In this document: positions 45,860 through 57,495 of the stretch, piece by piece
Layout: every line of letters starts with the position of its first letter
Position numbering within the stretch: the stretch's first letter is position 1
Origin: Albugo candida
Taxonomy: Eukaryota > Oomycota > Peronosporomycetes > Albuginales > Albuginaceae
Reading direction: 5' to 3'
Assembly (NCBI GenBank): GCA_905220665.1
Contig: CAJNAR010000165.1
Coordinates: 372,001-436,000, forward strand
DNA length: 64,000 nucleotides
Position numbers and translations under genes: made by a program
The notes under the pieces: generated by a model
Databases searched by the model: none
What the model was told of the DNA's origin: nothing
The model's input: only the letters and a program-made list of their open reading frames with translations

Positions 45860-46700
45860 GAAGTAATCACACCATACGGGCCAGATTGCAATCCCAGCAG
45901 AGATGGAACGGAGTATTGTACACTATATAGCCATAAATGCATTCAGTGGATAGTTGAATAGTCGTACGCCATTGAACCGTTTATCTGCAGCCGAGACCAT
46001 TATATTGAAGACGAAAGATCAGATCGGAGTAAACAGGAAGAAGTAAGCTGTTGAGCTTTCGCTGTAGATGCCTGAAAGTAGGGGATAAATCCAGCGGAAG
46101 ATATTGAGTCGGCATTTTAAGGCAAGAAAATGGATGTTGCGGTAGAAGGTGTGGTCGAAACAACGTGAGAATTGGTTGGTGGTAAGTTAGTAGAGGGAAG
46201 TTCAGCCAAAGTCCAAGCATTAAAGCTCTTAAAAGATGCACCAATGGTAGAGGTCGAAATTCCCGACGGAAGGAATCAGAGCGAGGAGATGTTGGAGCTC
46301 ATGTGAAGGGTAGTGACCACTCTATTCACGTAATTGGTTCTCTAACGGTAGTAGAAATCATTGATACTGGTTTAAGACCGTGAATGGCCACCATAAGGAA
46401 GTGGAAGAGGAGGTAAGTGGCGTGGGAGCGGAGCGAGTGGTTTGTAGTAACCATTTTCATAAGCGGAAACTTGGACGGACGAAACGAGAGGAGACCGTTA
46501 AGTCAAATAGGTTGAAAAAAGCTGATTTGTAGTCAACGACAGGTCCGAGACAGTGAAGGGAGAAAGAGACGAGACCAGCGACAAAGATGATCGAGCCGTG
46601 CAGCGGGATAGCAACGCCAGCGGAGAGATTTGGGAGCTCGGGTCCGGGAGCTGTTAAGTACAATATGTCTGAGCCCAACCCGGCTTTGTCGAGATCACTG
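45860..46700 (-). pseudogene. LINE-A post-RT and C-terminal zinc-binding region
   Basis: Frame 46457-46678 (GSDILYLTAPGPELPNLSAG) aligns with LGLGLDILYLPHVPSAKMNS in LINE-B. Frame 45981-46244 continues. About 45865-45960 reads VQWRTTIQLSTECIYGYIVY then NTPFHLCWDCNLARM, matching WRTTxxxxxxxCIFGCxxxxxPxHLFWDCPLA of LINE-B; the second Cys is Tyr here. This is the zf-RVT type motif found downstream of many LINE RTs. Confidence 0.65.
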
Positions 46701-47199
46701 GTAAAGAGTTATAGGTAGGAACCGAATCAGTGAGGAGTGAATCTGGCCGATTGACGAATTGACGAGGTGCTTGAAGGAGTAGATAGGGGTGAATGCTGCG
46801 CAAAGAATCAGTAACAAACGGAAGGTCAAAATCGCCGAAATCAGGAGAAACGGAATTCCATGCAGCGTGGATTTAAACTGGAGTCAATAATGTAGGAACT
46901 GTGGCGGTGGTATTGCTATCGAGAAAATGGTAAATAATTGATCGTAAACATTTCAGTTGGTTATCAGAGTAGTAGATGATGGATTAAACATGCCGCAGTA
47001 AAGGAAGCAAGACACGCGGGGAATAAGGACCAGACCACGAAAAGTATGAGCCCTCCGCGCCAGTAAAGGAAGCGTTGATGGGTCTGTGTCAGCAGCTGAT
47101 CGAATTGACTGGAGGAGACGGGTTTAACCGATATAGAAACCGAGGAGTTTTATAAGCGCTGCATCCTCCAAGACTCGGAGACCCAAAAACGCAAGCTGT

Positions 47200-47860
47200 G
47201 GTTCAAGCTCTTTGAGCAACGGAGGTCATAAGCAGAACGTTAGGACGTGTCCCATGCAGATTGGGTCCTGAGCGAGATCTGTCTAAATACCAGTAACGCC
47301 GTCGACAAACGCCAACGTAACATTTGGCGACGGATATGTGGGTATCACGATGCCCGCAGTAGGGAGGTGTAGCCGAATATGGCATAGAAGTGGCTCTATA
47401 AATACGACAAAGTGCCCAGGAGATAGAGGGTCGCCTTGTCCGATTCCCGCGTCGATAAAAAATGAGGGTGAGCAGTTGGCTAGGATCTGGGAGAGGTTGT
47501 TTTTGTAGAAGATACGAGTCTAATGACAGAAGAGTGGCCGAATCCAAAGAGAGCTAGTGTGGTAAGAAAGGAAGGTTGATGCACGTTGTCAAAAGCTTTT
47601 GCAAAATTCGGGGGTCTAGCGCCGGCATTGAGAAGCGATGACTGTTGACGACAATAATGTAGAGACGGCAATATGCATAACGGATACTCTCACCAGGAAC
47701 AAAACCATATTGGTCAGGGTGGAGTAGGCCAGGTATAACTTGGTTGAGGCGGTAAGCGAGAATTTCCGGGCCAAATGCGGCATTTTGGTAGATGAGTGTA
47801 AGCGGGCGATATTTCCAGGGTGATATCTCAGACACGTCCTTGGAAAGAAGTTCCATTTAG
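47200..47860 (-). pseudogene. LINE-A reverse transcriptase
   Basis: Frame 47554-47856 reads WKYRPLTLIYQNAAFGPEIL, then LLHPDQYGFVPGESI, the classic LINE RT start (NYRPISLLxxxYKIxAxxL...I.P.Q.GFxPGRSI). Frame 47480-47671 gives PNFAKAFDNVH (usual LDFxKAFDxV), then LFGFGHSSVIRL. A further frame near 47430-47290 reads FIDAGIGQGDPLSPGHF (GxRQGxPLSPxLF) and NVTLAFVDGVTGI, where the catalytic FADD has become FVDG. Motif order is canonical; the loss of the second Asp and several frameshifts make it inactive. Confidence 0.85.
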
Positions 47861-50800
47861 CTTGGGAGCTGAAAGCCGGTCATGCATCTCTTCCGTTATT
47901 GACTAGACTAGCTAACGGAGAACTTTTGCGCCCGTGTGTGGAAAGAGCAGCTAATCTTCGGCTGGAAGGCGATCTAGACCAGCCGCTTTACCGCGAGCGC
48001 TTGAAATAATAGCATCTTGGAAGTCAAGGGACGTGACAGGGGCATCTTGAAATCAGTATGGTGGGTTAAAGGCGGTTACTGGAGGCAGACGAGAGTGAAG
48101 TATTGTTCGTTTTGGATTATCGCGATGTTCCGACTGGAAAATCACGATGTAATGAGCAGAAGCTTTGACCTCAAAACAGGCGATAAGCGTATGCAATAGA
48201 AGATTGATTCTGGGTAAGCGTTCCGTCCAGAGTGTCACAGCTGTAATGGCAAACGGAATGGAAGGGGAGGAGTTGGCGCAAGGAAGAAAAGCTTAGCGCA
48301 AGTGTCGGTTTGTTGCAGATCGATTTTGGACCGAGCGCTTCTACGTTGCTCGGCCAGTGTTTGTTCAAAAAGCTTCTAATTCTATGCGTGCGTGGTGTAA
48401 GGAATATAAGGCATATTTCGAAATAAGTGATGAAAAGAGGTTGTTTTCCAGTAATAGAACTGTCGCACGAAACTGACCATGATAGCGCATGTGAGCACAG
48501 CGTTTTTCTGTGAAGGTTTTGGGGAAGATACATGAAGGGCCCGCCTTTTGTGCTCATCCTAAAAGCTGCCAGGATTCACGAAGCGGCTAATAGAGTTGAC
48601 CAAACGGTCCAAAGCAGAGTTTGAATGTTGCTAAACTTCATAGCATTGTAGATGCCACAAAAGTTAGAGCCAAGGCTTGCGAATGTGGGGTCGATATTTG
48701 CAGGAAGAGATCGTAAATATGACAGTAAGATGATCGGTATGATAAAACCGGGTAGACAAACACATTAGTGGATGGCTTGAAGTTAATCATTGGAAATGTT
48801 GAAACTGGAAAGGCAGTAATAGAGACGTTGGCGCAGTATGGGACCGGTGACTCCAAAGATTTCCGGATGGGTTAAGCGCGCTAAGCGTTGAGAAGATGCA
48901 AGCATGACGTCCACTGAAGTAATTATTCACGTCTTGGGAGATGACGAAGGTCTGTAATATCCGCTTGGTACAAACCGGATCAAATGGTTGGTCGAAGGCA
49001 TCAATAATAGTGTGTTGGGCATCCACCGGGAACTGTGTTTGAGGGGCCGCAAAGAAAGAAGGACGGTGTAGGTTCTGCACCGGCGCATAGAACGATTGGA
49101 TAACTGACGAGGATAAAGGAGGAGGTTTCCGAAATGAGCTAACAGTTGTGATAGGAAGGAGTCGAGGCAAATTCTGTCGTTCTGACCACGACTAGACTAA
49201 ATGGGGAATCCCCTGGAAAGATAATACCAGCTCCATGATGTCCAGTAAAGTTCGAAAAGGAGGAAATAGTAGTCACATGAATGGAGACGATCCGTCGACG
49301 AGAACTTTAATTTTTGAATGAAGAGTACTTGGTAAGGATGGCGTAAGGATGTAAATAGGTATGGGTTGACACGATTAAGGTCGTCGATGTTAACGAAAAG
49401 ATCATCAATACGTCATTGAGTCGACTCAGGAATAAATGAGCACATCGGACGTTTCATCGCCCAAGTTGGTAGAGCCAAGATGTTGAATGATGTCTTTCAT
49501 AGAGTCGAGGGTGCAGTCGTGCATCTACAACCCCGAGCCAAAACGGGATCAAGCAAAACCGATGAGGGAGGAGCCATCTGAGAGCAACGGGACCATTATA
49601 TGGGATAAGTAGGTGGCCCAGGCATGAATCAAATTTGTGATGTTGAGTGGCTCGAAGATGCTGTAGCGAGAAGGCAAAGGTCCTAATAAGCCAGAAACAA
49701 GACGATCGTTTGTATATCGGGTTGAACGGGGCCAAACTCTCCTGAATCTCGTGAATGGACATGGCATTGCTAAATGAAGAGATAGCCCAAGTCAGGGAAG
49801 CGAAGACCGCGTCATAGAAGCGGCATAGTGCATGGTCCGTGCCCCAAGAATGGAGTCGGGGAGGTGTACCCGCATTCATTGGTCGATATAAGAGTCAACG
49901 TCATTTAAGGGAGAAGCTCTACTCATACCTTCACTTTTATGAGTTTTTTTTGTCACGTATGCTTGTGGCGAAGGCTGGGTCTTCGTCAACAATCGAAGTG
50001 AATCCCTGGCTGGTGAGCTCTTTGTCTTCCTGCATTTCTAGTTCTAAATCTGAGACTTATACAAATGGGTCGCAGTTGTCGGTCCATAGCGATTAGTTAT
50101 AATTTGGAGTACTATCAAATATGTATACGTGCGTCACCTTCTATGATGGAGTGATGTCCCCGGGAGGGACTTGGCGATACAAGGAAGTCATGTTGGCAAA
50201 TGCGAGGTATTTGGCTTGACGTATCCGTTTGAAGAGAGTAGCGTCACTAGAGGGGTTGAGAAAAATGAGAAGGTTTTCTATTTGCTCGGTCTTAGATTGG
50301 GAATCAGACGCATCAGCGGTATTCAGTAAGCGTCACTGAGATGCGCATGGGTGGTATCTTGGTCGTGATTCATACTGATGTCCGAAGATGAGGAAGGGAG
50401 ATGATCAACTGGTGGAGATGCGTACGTTATTCTGTATGTCCGGGAAATGGGATCAGTAGAGAACGGTGCCGCTGTTTTGATAAATAAAGGTGGTGGGGCT
50501 TGGTTGTACCGCTGTATGCGACGAGTAACAGTTCCACTCTGGATGGCCAGAGTCGCCCAGAGCAAAATTTGTTTTGTGAAACTGGAATGTAACCATTCAT
50601 GACGGAAGGAGGGACGGGATAGAGTTCCAAGTCGACCGTGCACTTTTGCGTCGCGATACCATTGACTTGAATGTCTGCAGACCGAGCTACGCGGTGAGCA
50701 ACGAGATGCAAAGCATTTGTAGAGGAGTGCTTAGTCGATATTATGGGAAAGCCGGGTGAGATCGACCTAATAACATGATACACAGGAGGAAAGCCACACG

Positions 50801-51900
50801 ATCTTTACCGTGTGTACGAAGAGCTTAAGTTTCATGGGTGATAAAGGGAATCTACGCCGCTGGAAGTTCAAAAAAAGTTAATCCCCAGAACAGGAATGAC
50901 TTTGAACTCTCTGAGGACCCTGTTGGTCGGAGTCCCTTGTCATGACAAGGATTGAACGTCGTCGCCCAAATCTGGTATAATCGCATGCAATTTGTGGATT
51001 CTTGAGATGGAGCCGCGGAAAGCCATATACGAAAGAATTCGTCGTTCGGAGTGAAAGCGTGTCGGAGCGCAATGTGAATATGTTCAGAGTCATCACCCGT
51101 TGGACGCGCAATGAGAAATGTGTGTTTACTTTTTTTAGGAATTAGTCATCCTGAAGAAGACGCACGAAACTAGGCGTGCGGGGTTTAAATGTATGGAGTT
51201 TGTGCTTTCGATGGTCGGATATAACGTAACAAAGACGATATGTTGAGGAACCTAGGAGATTTTCTATGAGAGGGTAACTCGTCGAACCAGTTGTCGACAA
51301 AAGCTTGAGAGACGGAGAGCTGCTAGCCTGTGTGAAGTCTGGGTCGACCATAGTCGAAGGACAAATGTTTTGGCAAAAGTACTCGTGTGAGCTACGAATG
51401 GTCAGGTCGAGAAGTAGATAAATACACTGACTAAAACTTCCGAATGAAACCTTTTGTCGCCTAGAACGCAATATCCGGGACTATAGAAACGTTAGCCTAC
51501 GCATAAGAACTGGCGGGACAAGCGAGATTGCTCAAAATTTGAGCACAGACGTCAAAGTATAGAGTTTTCTATGTGGTGTCCTTGCTTTTCCGAGGAGTGA
51601 GGATAGAGGTTTCAAAAGTAATAGACGGGAAGTCGTGCCCGAAAACGAGACCACCGAGAAGATAACCTACAAGGCAGGAGTCAACAAGCAAGATGCCATA
51701 GTGGGGGCAGTAAATTGCCGAGTTAAGGGGCAATCTAGAGGAAGTTGGGCGGAAAAATCGGAACGTAATTAAAGACGGTGAAGATAAAAAATAAGGGGAG
51801 AAAAGAAGTCGATAGCTTTCTCGACGTCGAAATGCGAAGAAGGTAGAGGATTCAAAAATTACTCAAAATGAATGCGAATTGGCCCCTCTCAGCAAAGATG
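47861..51900 (-). pseudogene. LINE-A 5' part (endonuclease/ORF1 expected), unreadable
   Basis: Composition matches the RT part and minus-strand frames cluster here (48171-48557, 48787-49170, 49454-49879, 50323-50783, 50878-51111, 51142-51471). By position this should hold the APE endonuclease and possibly ORF1, but I can read no SDH or other endonuclease motif and no CCHC knuckle. Right boundary uncertain. Confidence 0.45.
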
Positions 51901-52358
51901 TCTTTTTCGGGTCTTGGAAGATTCTACACGGAAAGCCAAGGATCCCAATCTCGCCAAGAGTAAGTGATTTCTTTGTCAGAAATTGTATAACGTACGAATT
52001 TTTCAGTGTTATCAATGTTGGTGAGCGATCAAGCACGTAATCCGCATACTATGTAAATAGCCGCAGTAGGTCAACAGGAATTCACCGGAGAATATAAGGC
52101 ATTTGACCATGTCATATTAATGCAATGCATTTCTTCACCTTTACAGTACTCGTTTTATTTCTTGCCTCGGTTCGCTGCCGATAAACACCTTGATTTTATC
52201 AGAACAAATTAGTATATTTATATATCCATACTGTCTAACCTAATCGGCGCTTAAACTTCGGTTCCGCTATAGAATCAGATTTTTTGAAATACAAAAGGAA
52301 ATGGTCGGATTGTTTTGCTGCCAAATCCTTCGTAGTGGCGACAGATAACTTCACGTGA
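51901..52358. other. No gene recognised
   Basis: AT-rich flank of LINE-A with no open frame of note. Confidence 0.4.
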
Positions 52359-52559
52359 CTATTTTTGAAATCCACGGAATTCAGCATGTATCGGTTGCGA
52401 AGACGATCTCTGGTAGTCTTTGAGCCTTTGAATCACATCAACAATTCCATCGATCGCTGAGTGCTCACCCGAGTCTTTGTTCGAGGGACGGTTCCTTGAC
52501 TTCTTTCCTTGATCAGGTGGTCTCGTAACTACGATGTCCAAGTCTTCGATTGGAATCAA
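52359..52559 (-). CDS. Small hydrophilic ORF, unknown
   Basis: 66 codons, IPIEDLDIVVTRPPDQGKKS at the N-terminus, then Lys/Arg/Ser-rich, ending FRGFQK. No signal peptide at this ATG. Composition looks coding, but length is marginal and there is no known domain. May be an exon or fragment of a lost gene. Confidence 0.2.
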   Translation of the reverse strand: MIPIEDLDIVVTRPPDQGKKSRNRPSNKDSGEHSAIDGIVDVIQRLKDYQRSSSQPIHAEFRGFQK

Positions 52560-53300
52560 TTATAGAATACTTTTAATCCACTCAATGTGTTGTTATCGAT
52601 AGCCTCCATAATTGAATCATGCGATCGGAAACGACTGTTAGGGATGTTCACGTGAATTGTGAGTACAGTTCTTCTCAACTTAACATAGGAAATAACGTTC
52701 TTGGCAACACTGCTCGTCAAAAACCTCTGCAAACCACAACTCGTAAGTGTGTATCACCTCATGTATAGAACCCCATATGAAAGTAGACTGTACTTTATAC
52801 TTCTAGCGTGTTATACGTTGGTGATCGTAACACTGCGTCGTCGTTCCATAGCTTTAGGTACAGCGAGAGTCTTTTTAATCGACTGAACACATGTTACTAC
52901 ACTATATTCACAGCCGTCAAGTCGATTTTCACTCCTAAAAAGATGTCTGCTTCTTTTGCCTTCCGCTGTTCATAATCCTAATGATATCATATCCAACTTG
53001 CAGGTCGGGTATACAAAACGTGGAATGTGATTGTTTGATTCATGAGACTCTCTAATGCAGAAATTTTTTATGACATGACGCGACTTACGACACAGAAAGG
53101 ATCACCTGCGTTCTTCGAAACATCGAACTTACAGTTTTTCGAAAGCCTTATTCCCAAGACGCTTTTCAGTACTCACTGCCCAACCTTGCGCATTGCAGCA
53201 CTCCTGAACGTTTTCTCTACTTACAAATGCGATTCTTTGGAATCCTGATCTCCTATGATTGCGCGAAAATTTGCGATATCTTCAGTCTGCTGGAAGTTAT
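52560..53300. other. No gene recognised
   Basis: Short + strand frames at 52701-52886 and 53042-53248 are unassigned. Confidence 0.35.
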
Positions 53301-53662
53301 CTATCTTATATGATAGACTTTGGCAATCAGAGCAATCTTCGTCTCTTGTGTTGCGTACATGACAATGTTGTTGATCCCCAAATAGTCAGAAGCGCCACTA
53401 GAATACCACACTTTGAAAGGTATTGGAAGCGTAAAAAGATTCATTCCTTGCATTGGCGTAATATTTATTTGAAACTCCTGAAGCATAATCTCGATAGCAT
53501 ACTGATGCGTAGCATTCTGGTTACACCAGACGTGGGTTTGACTATCGAAATTCGTTTCAGCCATACCGTCAAGCTTATTTCTAAATCGTCAAAGCTCACA
53601 TCTGCAGACAAATAGAAATCACGATCAGACAACATAGAATATTTTGGTAATCCACACGTCAA
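53301..53662 (-). pseudogene. A1-like relic, C-terminal end, frameshifted
   Basis: Frame 53301-53564 reads THQYAIEIMLQEFQINITPM, then SSGASDYLGINNIVMYATQE followed by TKIALI. The latter resembles the A1 end WxLGxxFLxNIVMxxxxxxxKIALA; the former resembles the LPxIxIxLxxxxxxIxPxxY strand pair. Frame 53465-53662 (LSADVSFDDLEISLTVW) may be the preceding strand in another phase. No catalytic motif is visible. Assignment tentative. Confidence 0.33.
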
Positions 53663-54244
53663 AGAAGGACGTGTCCTAAGCCCTGGTGTAATTCCTTCCT
53701 TTCGAAAGCGTAAAGTTTCAGCTCTTTCGGTCTTGCACCTGGGTAACCGGAAGCTCCTCTGACACCCTTGTTACCTTCTATTTGATCCATAAGCGGGACT
53801 CCACTAGTTTTAGGAGCACGACATGGCTGCACAGACGCTTTTGTTCCCCATAGTCATGTTAGTGTCTGGCAAAATACAGTTCCAATGCAGCATCAGAATT
53901 TTGCTTTCTGTTCGCCCTCTTTTTGGCGCTCCAGTCAGCAAACCAATATGCAAAAGCGTTTTTCTTCCCAAAGGAGATTCAAACATGCTTAGGCTTATTT
54001 CAGTTACCATCGGAAAGTCCTTGGACACCCCTTCTGATTCTCCCTCTTTTGGCATCTGTCTTGTACCACTCCGTCTTTAAACTCTCCCGCCGTACAGCCG
54101 ATCTCCCAGGATCTCATAAGATCCATCTTTTGCTTGCTTTCTCCTTGCTCATTCCTTTTTATCCTTGCTTCTGTTTGGGAATTCTTCATTCTCACCGGCC
54201 CTTTCCCCGCCAGGAATGTCCACGGTTAACGACCCAGTTCTTGT
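53663..54244. other. Less AT-rich unassigned block
   Basis: Frames 53823-54080 and 53923-54264 (+, 113 codons, hydrophobic) and their minus shadows. The minus strand near 53750-53790 reads GNKGVRGASGYPGARP, a short Gly-X-Y-like run, probably chance. No family recognised. Confidence 0.3.
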
Positions 54245-54593
54245 TAGAAGAGATCGTTTCCTGACAGTTCGTCAAGGGTTTGCGCGTCAACTGCAAGACC
54301 CGTCACAGGTAAAGTCTGACCTCACCTGAACGGCTGTCATGGTGACAACGTGACAGATGGGACAAAGTGAGACCGTCACCACGTGGTACCAGACGGACGT
54401 CATGTGAAACGTAACATAGTCAAGTTTGTAATGCCGTTGCACATGCATATTTTGGTATCAACATACAAGGTTGATGCTAAATATATTTTACTTTTACTTC
54501 TAACTCTATTGCAACAAGTGCAATTCAAATACGTTCAACAATTTTTTCTTCATCGACGTATTCGTGAACGAAGTGTTCCATTGTCCGGTCACC
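54245..54593 (-). repeat. Copia-3-family 5' leader, adjoining an LTR
   Basis: Similar to 30720-30975 (see there). It directly follows the LTR 54594-54782 on the minus strand, so it is the 5' untranslated/gag-start region of a truncated element. The position right after the LTR, where a primer site should be, reads GGTGACCGGACAATGG, only weakly like the other two primer sites. Confidence 0.5.
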
Positions 54594-54782
54594 TGTCAAA
54601 TTACCAGCAACGCTGCAAATTACTCATATGGAGCGCAAAACACAAACACTAATGACGAAGCAAGAAAGGTTCGGTATATTATTTTTGTGTTTGTAGCCTG
54701 CCGCTTTACCCTAGTACGACTTGCTGTAATCTACGCATCAATACGCAATACAATCGACGCTTGTAGAACCGAGTCCCCAACG
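54594..54782 (-). repeat. Copia-3-family LTR (5' LTR of a truncated copy)
   Basis: 189 bp, TGTCAAATTACCAGCAACG... to ...GAGTCCCCAACG, homologous to 43088-43286. The outer (right) flank has no polypurine tract, and the inner side is leader sequence shared with 30.7 kb, so it is a 5' LTR. Confidence 0.7.
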
Positions 54783-57035
54783 TGCTACTTATGACGCGAT
54801 CGAATGTAAGATCTACTGAGCGACGAAGAGGTTTTGAAAAAAGGATATGTAACTAATATTGTCGTATGTGCTTGCATACATTTTCTCTATAAAATATTTA
54901 ACCAAATATATATCGTACCACTAATTAAAGCAATGAATCAAGCCGAAAAAAATTCAAGGAGTAGTATTTTTCGAGTCCGCACGACAAAATAATGCTCTTG
55001 TGGAAGACTGATGAGGCTACACTCAATGTAGAAGAAGACATCTCGATAGATTATGTTTACCGTTCGAATCCTTCCATTATCAAACCAAGATAATGACTAA
55101 TCAATGACAGCCTATTTCGCCCTCCAAATACCCTTATCAATTGATGTCTATCACCGAAAGTGTATGCTTTAATGTTCAAAATGATCTGGCAACACTATAC
55201 TACTTGTGCGTAGGACTTGAAACGAGAATAAATATCTTTTACATGTTGTTGCCAGACACAAGAGTACTCACCTTTTACTTCTTCCCTTTATTGCAGGCCA
55301 TTCAACAGGCTCTAAGCACCTCATTCTCTTCAACACAAAGCAGTTGATACCACGTACATTGTAAAGGAATGAAATGCAGCTTGGTAATAAATTTTCTAGT
55401 ACTCGTATGGGAAATAATCAAGGAGCAAAATAAGTAAAGCTTAACAACGAGAGCGATCATGCTAACGAGAACAAACCGATACTTGTATACTATCATTGGG
55501 CAAGTCAACGTTCTAGCTCCTATCCGAACATGAGTATGAATTCAATATCTAGATCAAGCGAGTGTACATTAAAAGCGCTAGTGATCAAAATTCAGGACCA
55601 TCAAAGAATAAATCGTGGCAAATAAATGTCTTAAGGCTGATGATCCAGACTTGCGGCTTTCAAGAAAAACGGAACTAGAGCTAGTCTCTGGACAGATCGC
55701 GAGAGAATATCGTCCATTACAATCGAAGATGAACGTAAGGATTCCCAACCGTTATAAGCAAAGATTTGCCATATCAACCATCGTTTTTTTTTGGGAGAAT
55801 TTGAGCTTTGTAAGAGTGATGGTAATGCTTTGCTTCTAGCAAGAAACGTTTCATCAATTTTATAGCGGTTATCATTTAGTCTCTGGGATGCTGTTGCTTT
55901 AGTGGATGTGGTGTCCAAGGTAATTTTTTGAGTCATGCGAAATGTTGGTGCTACATTTTGTGTTTGTTAGAGCAGTTCCCGTCCCTTGGCACTCTACAAT
56001 TTGTTTTGTGAAGCAGTCCCGCACCCTTCACTATATGCGACGCTCGGTGATACTCAGGTCTCCTTACCAGACAGCACCGTGTGTGATTGATTTTTGAATG
56101 ATTTCAGATACGAAACAATCTATGTAGCCTTTAACGGGATGCAGATATCACAAAGCGCATGTGAAAGACTCATAAAAGTGAATGGGTTATGATGCTTTGG
56201 TTTTGAGCATTCCTGTGCCAGAAGCATATCTTTTCGGGGAGCTCCGCAGTGGAAGTTCAGATCGTCACTTAGCTGCGAAGTATTCTGTAGCTAGATCCTG
56301 GTAGAATAAATATTTTCATTTAAAAGAAGCTGCCGGACAAGCGCTGCAGAAAGGCTACTGGAGCTCAGACAAGTTCTGCTTCCTCCTTTTCCGAAAATCG
56401 TTTGTATTCCAACCCGGCCTGTTCGCATTTATTCAAGCTTTGTATGTAACGCCTTGAATCGAAGAAACGAAACTGCTATACGTGTAGTTGAGCTACACTA
56501 TTAATGAATTTCGCACCCATGCAAGAGAAGCTGGAAGCAGGTAAGTATACCAACTTTGAGCTATTCATACAAGAGATCAACCAAATGCTTTGAAATGCAT
56601 TTTTGTACATCTTTCATGACCTCATTTGATGTATTGTTGTCTAGTCAAATGGAATCTTGGGTGACAGCGTGGGATACATTTTACGGTGAGTTCGAATGCC
56701 ACAAGTATTTTTCGGAATAAATCTCGAGCTAATTAGTAGAAACTTAGTGGGACATGGTACTGTAAACAAAGAAATGCAATGTTCTTGTATTTCTTTTACT
56801 GTTTACGGCAACATGTGGGGTAATGAAACTTTGTGAATCCATAATGTTTAGTCATCTCCAATAATTTCAGGCCGGTTGATTCTTCGATTAATAAGGAGGA
56901 TAATTGGGACCAGGCAAAACCAGACCTACGCGACGCATCGGACCTGGTGACGGATTTGCCGTAGCCTGATTACTGTAAGCTGTATTTGTTTTCTCACTTG
57001 TATAGTCACTGTAACAGAAGCAGATGTGAATCCCG
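54783..57035. other. No firm gene
   Basis: Frame 55631-55936 (-, 101 codons) reads ATASQRLNDNRYKIDETFLA, faintly like a Copia gag start (xxLNDxNYxxWxxxM), with nothing else to support it. Other frames (54564-54794, 55141-55347, 55302-55508) are unassigned. Confidence 0.3.
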
Positions 57036-57495
57036 ATGGATATCGCAAAGAAGAATCGCATGTTTAGTTGGTGGAGTAAAAGGTGTGGCTTGAAAGAAGC
57101 TGCGTTTGTTTTCGCAGTGCAAAATACAAATGCGCTCGAAGTGAGAAGCGTAGAGAATGGAGAGGAGGTGCGTGATGGATTTTCGCTAGTAGAGATTCAA
57201 TATCAATATCAACATGTATCAATCCTCTACATTCCTATACATCCTGTTCTTATAATGTATGAACGAACATGTCTGATCAATTCATTGAGCCATGTAACAA
57301 TCTGTAAGAATGAGACTAAGGGCCAGTATAAATGTGAAAATTTGTATCCCTAGGGCCTTTGAGAGGATAGGGGAGCCTTTCCTGGGAGGGACTTTTCTTA
57401 TCCCACGCTTCTTTCATGCTGACCACACAATAAATTCTGAATCAAACATACGTGGCAGTAATATAATGTGTTTAAACAACGGGGCAGACTTTTGA
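57036..57495 (+). pseudogene. Possible A1-like relic, C-terminal lobe
   Basis: Frame 57036-57353 reads SLVEIQYQYQHVSILYIPIH, like the LPxIxFxxxxVxxxIPxxxY strand pair, with Cys at the spacing of the conserved disulphide. Frame 57310-57495 then reads IGEPFLGGTFLIPRFFHADHT, close to WxLGGTFLRRFFxxFDxxxxxIG. The two frames overlap, so one frameshift separates them. No DTG is seen upstream. Tentative. Confidence 0.33.

Larger units (their letters stand above)
45283..51900 (-). mobile_element. LINE-A: decayed non-LTR retrotransposon
   Basis: Minus strand, read right to left: an unassigned 5' part, RT (47200-47860), post-RT region, a C-terminal zinc-binding motif, a 3' UTR containing CTAGCTGGCAA, and the tandem repeat tail. 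The whole stretch is purine-rich on the + strand, unlike its flanks, which helps to set the right edge only roughly (51.5-51.9 kb). Same family as LINE-B at the right end of the window. Heavily frameshifted. Confidence 0.75.

Noticed and set aside
53750..53790. Collagen-like Gly-X-Y run
   Set aside because: Only about five triplets, in a frame broken on both sides.
55063..55075. GTTCGAATCC as a tRNA B box
   Set aside because: No A box or D arm at a suitable distance upstream.
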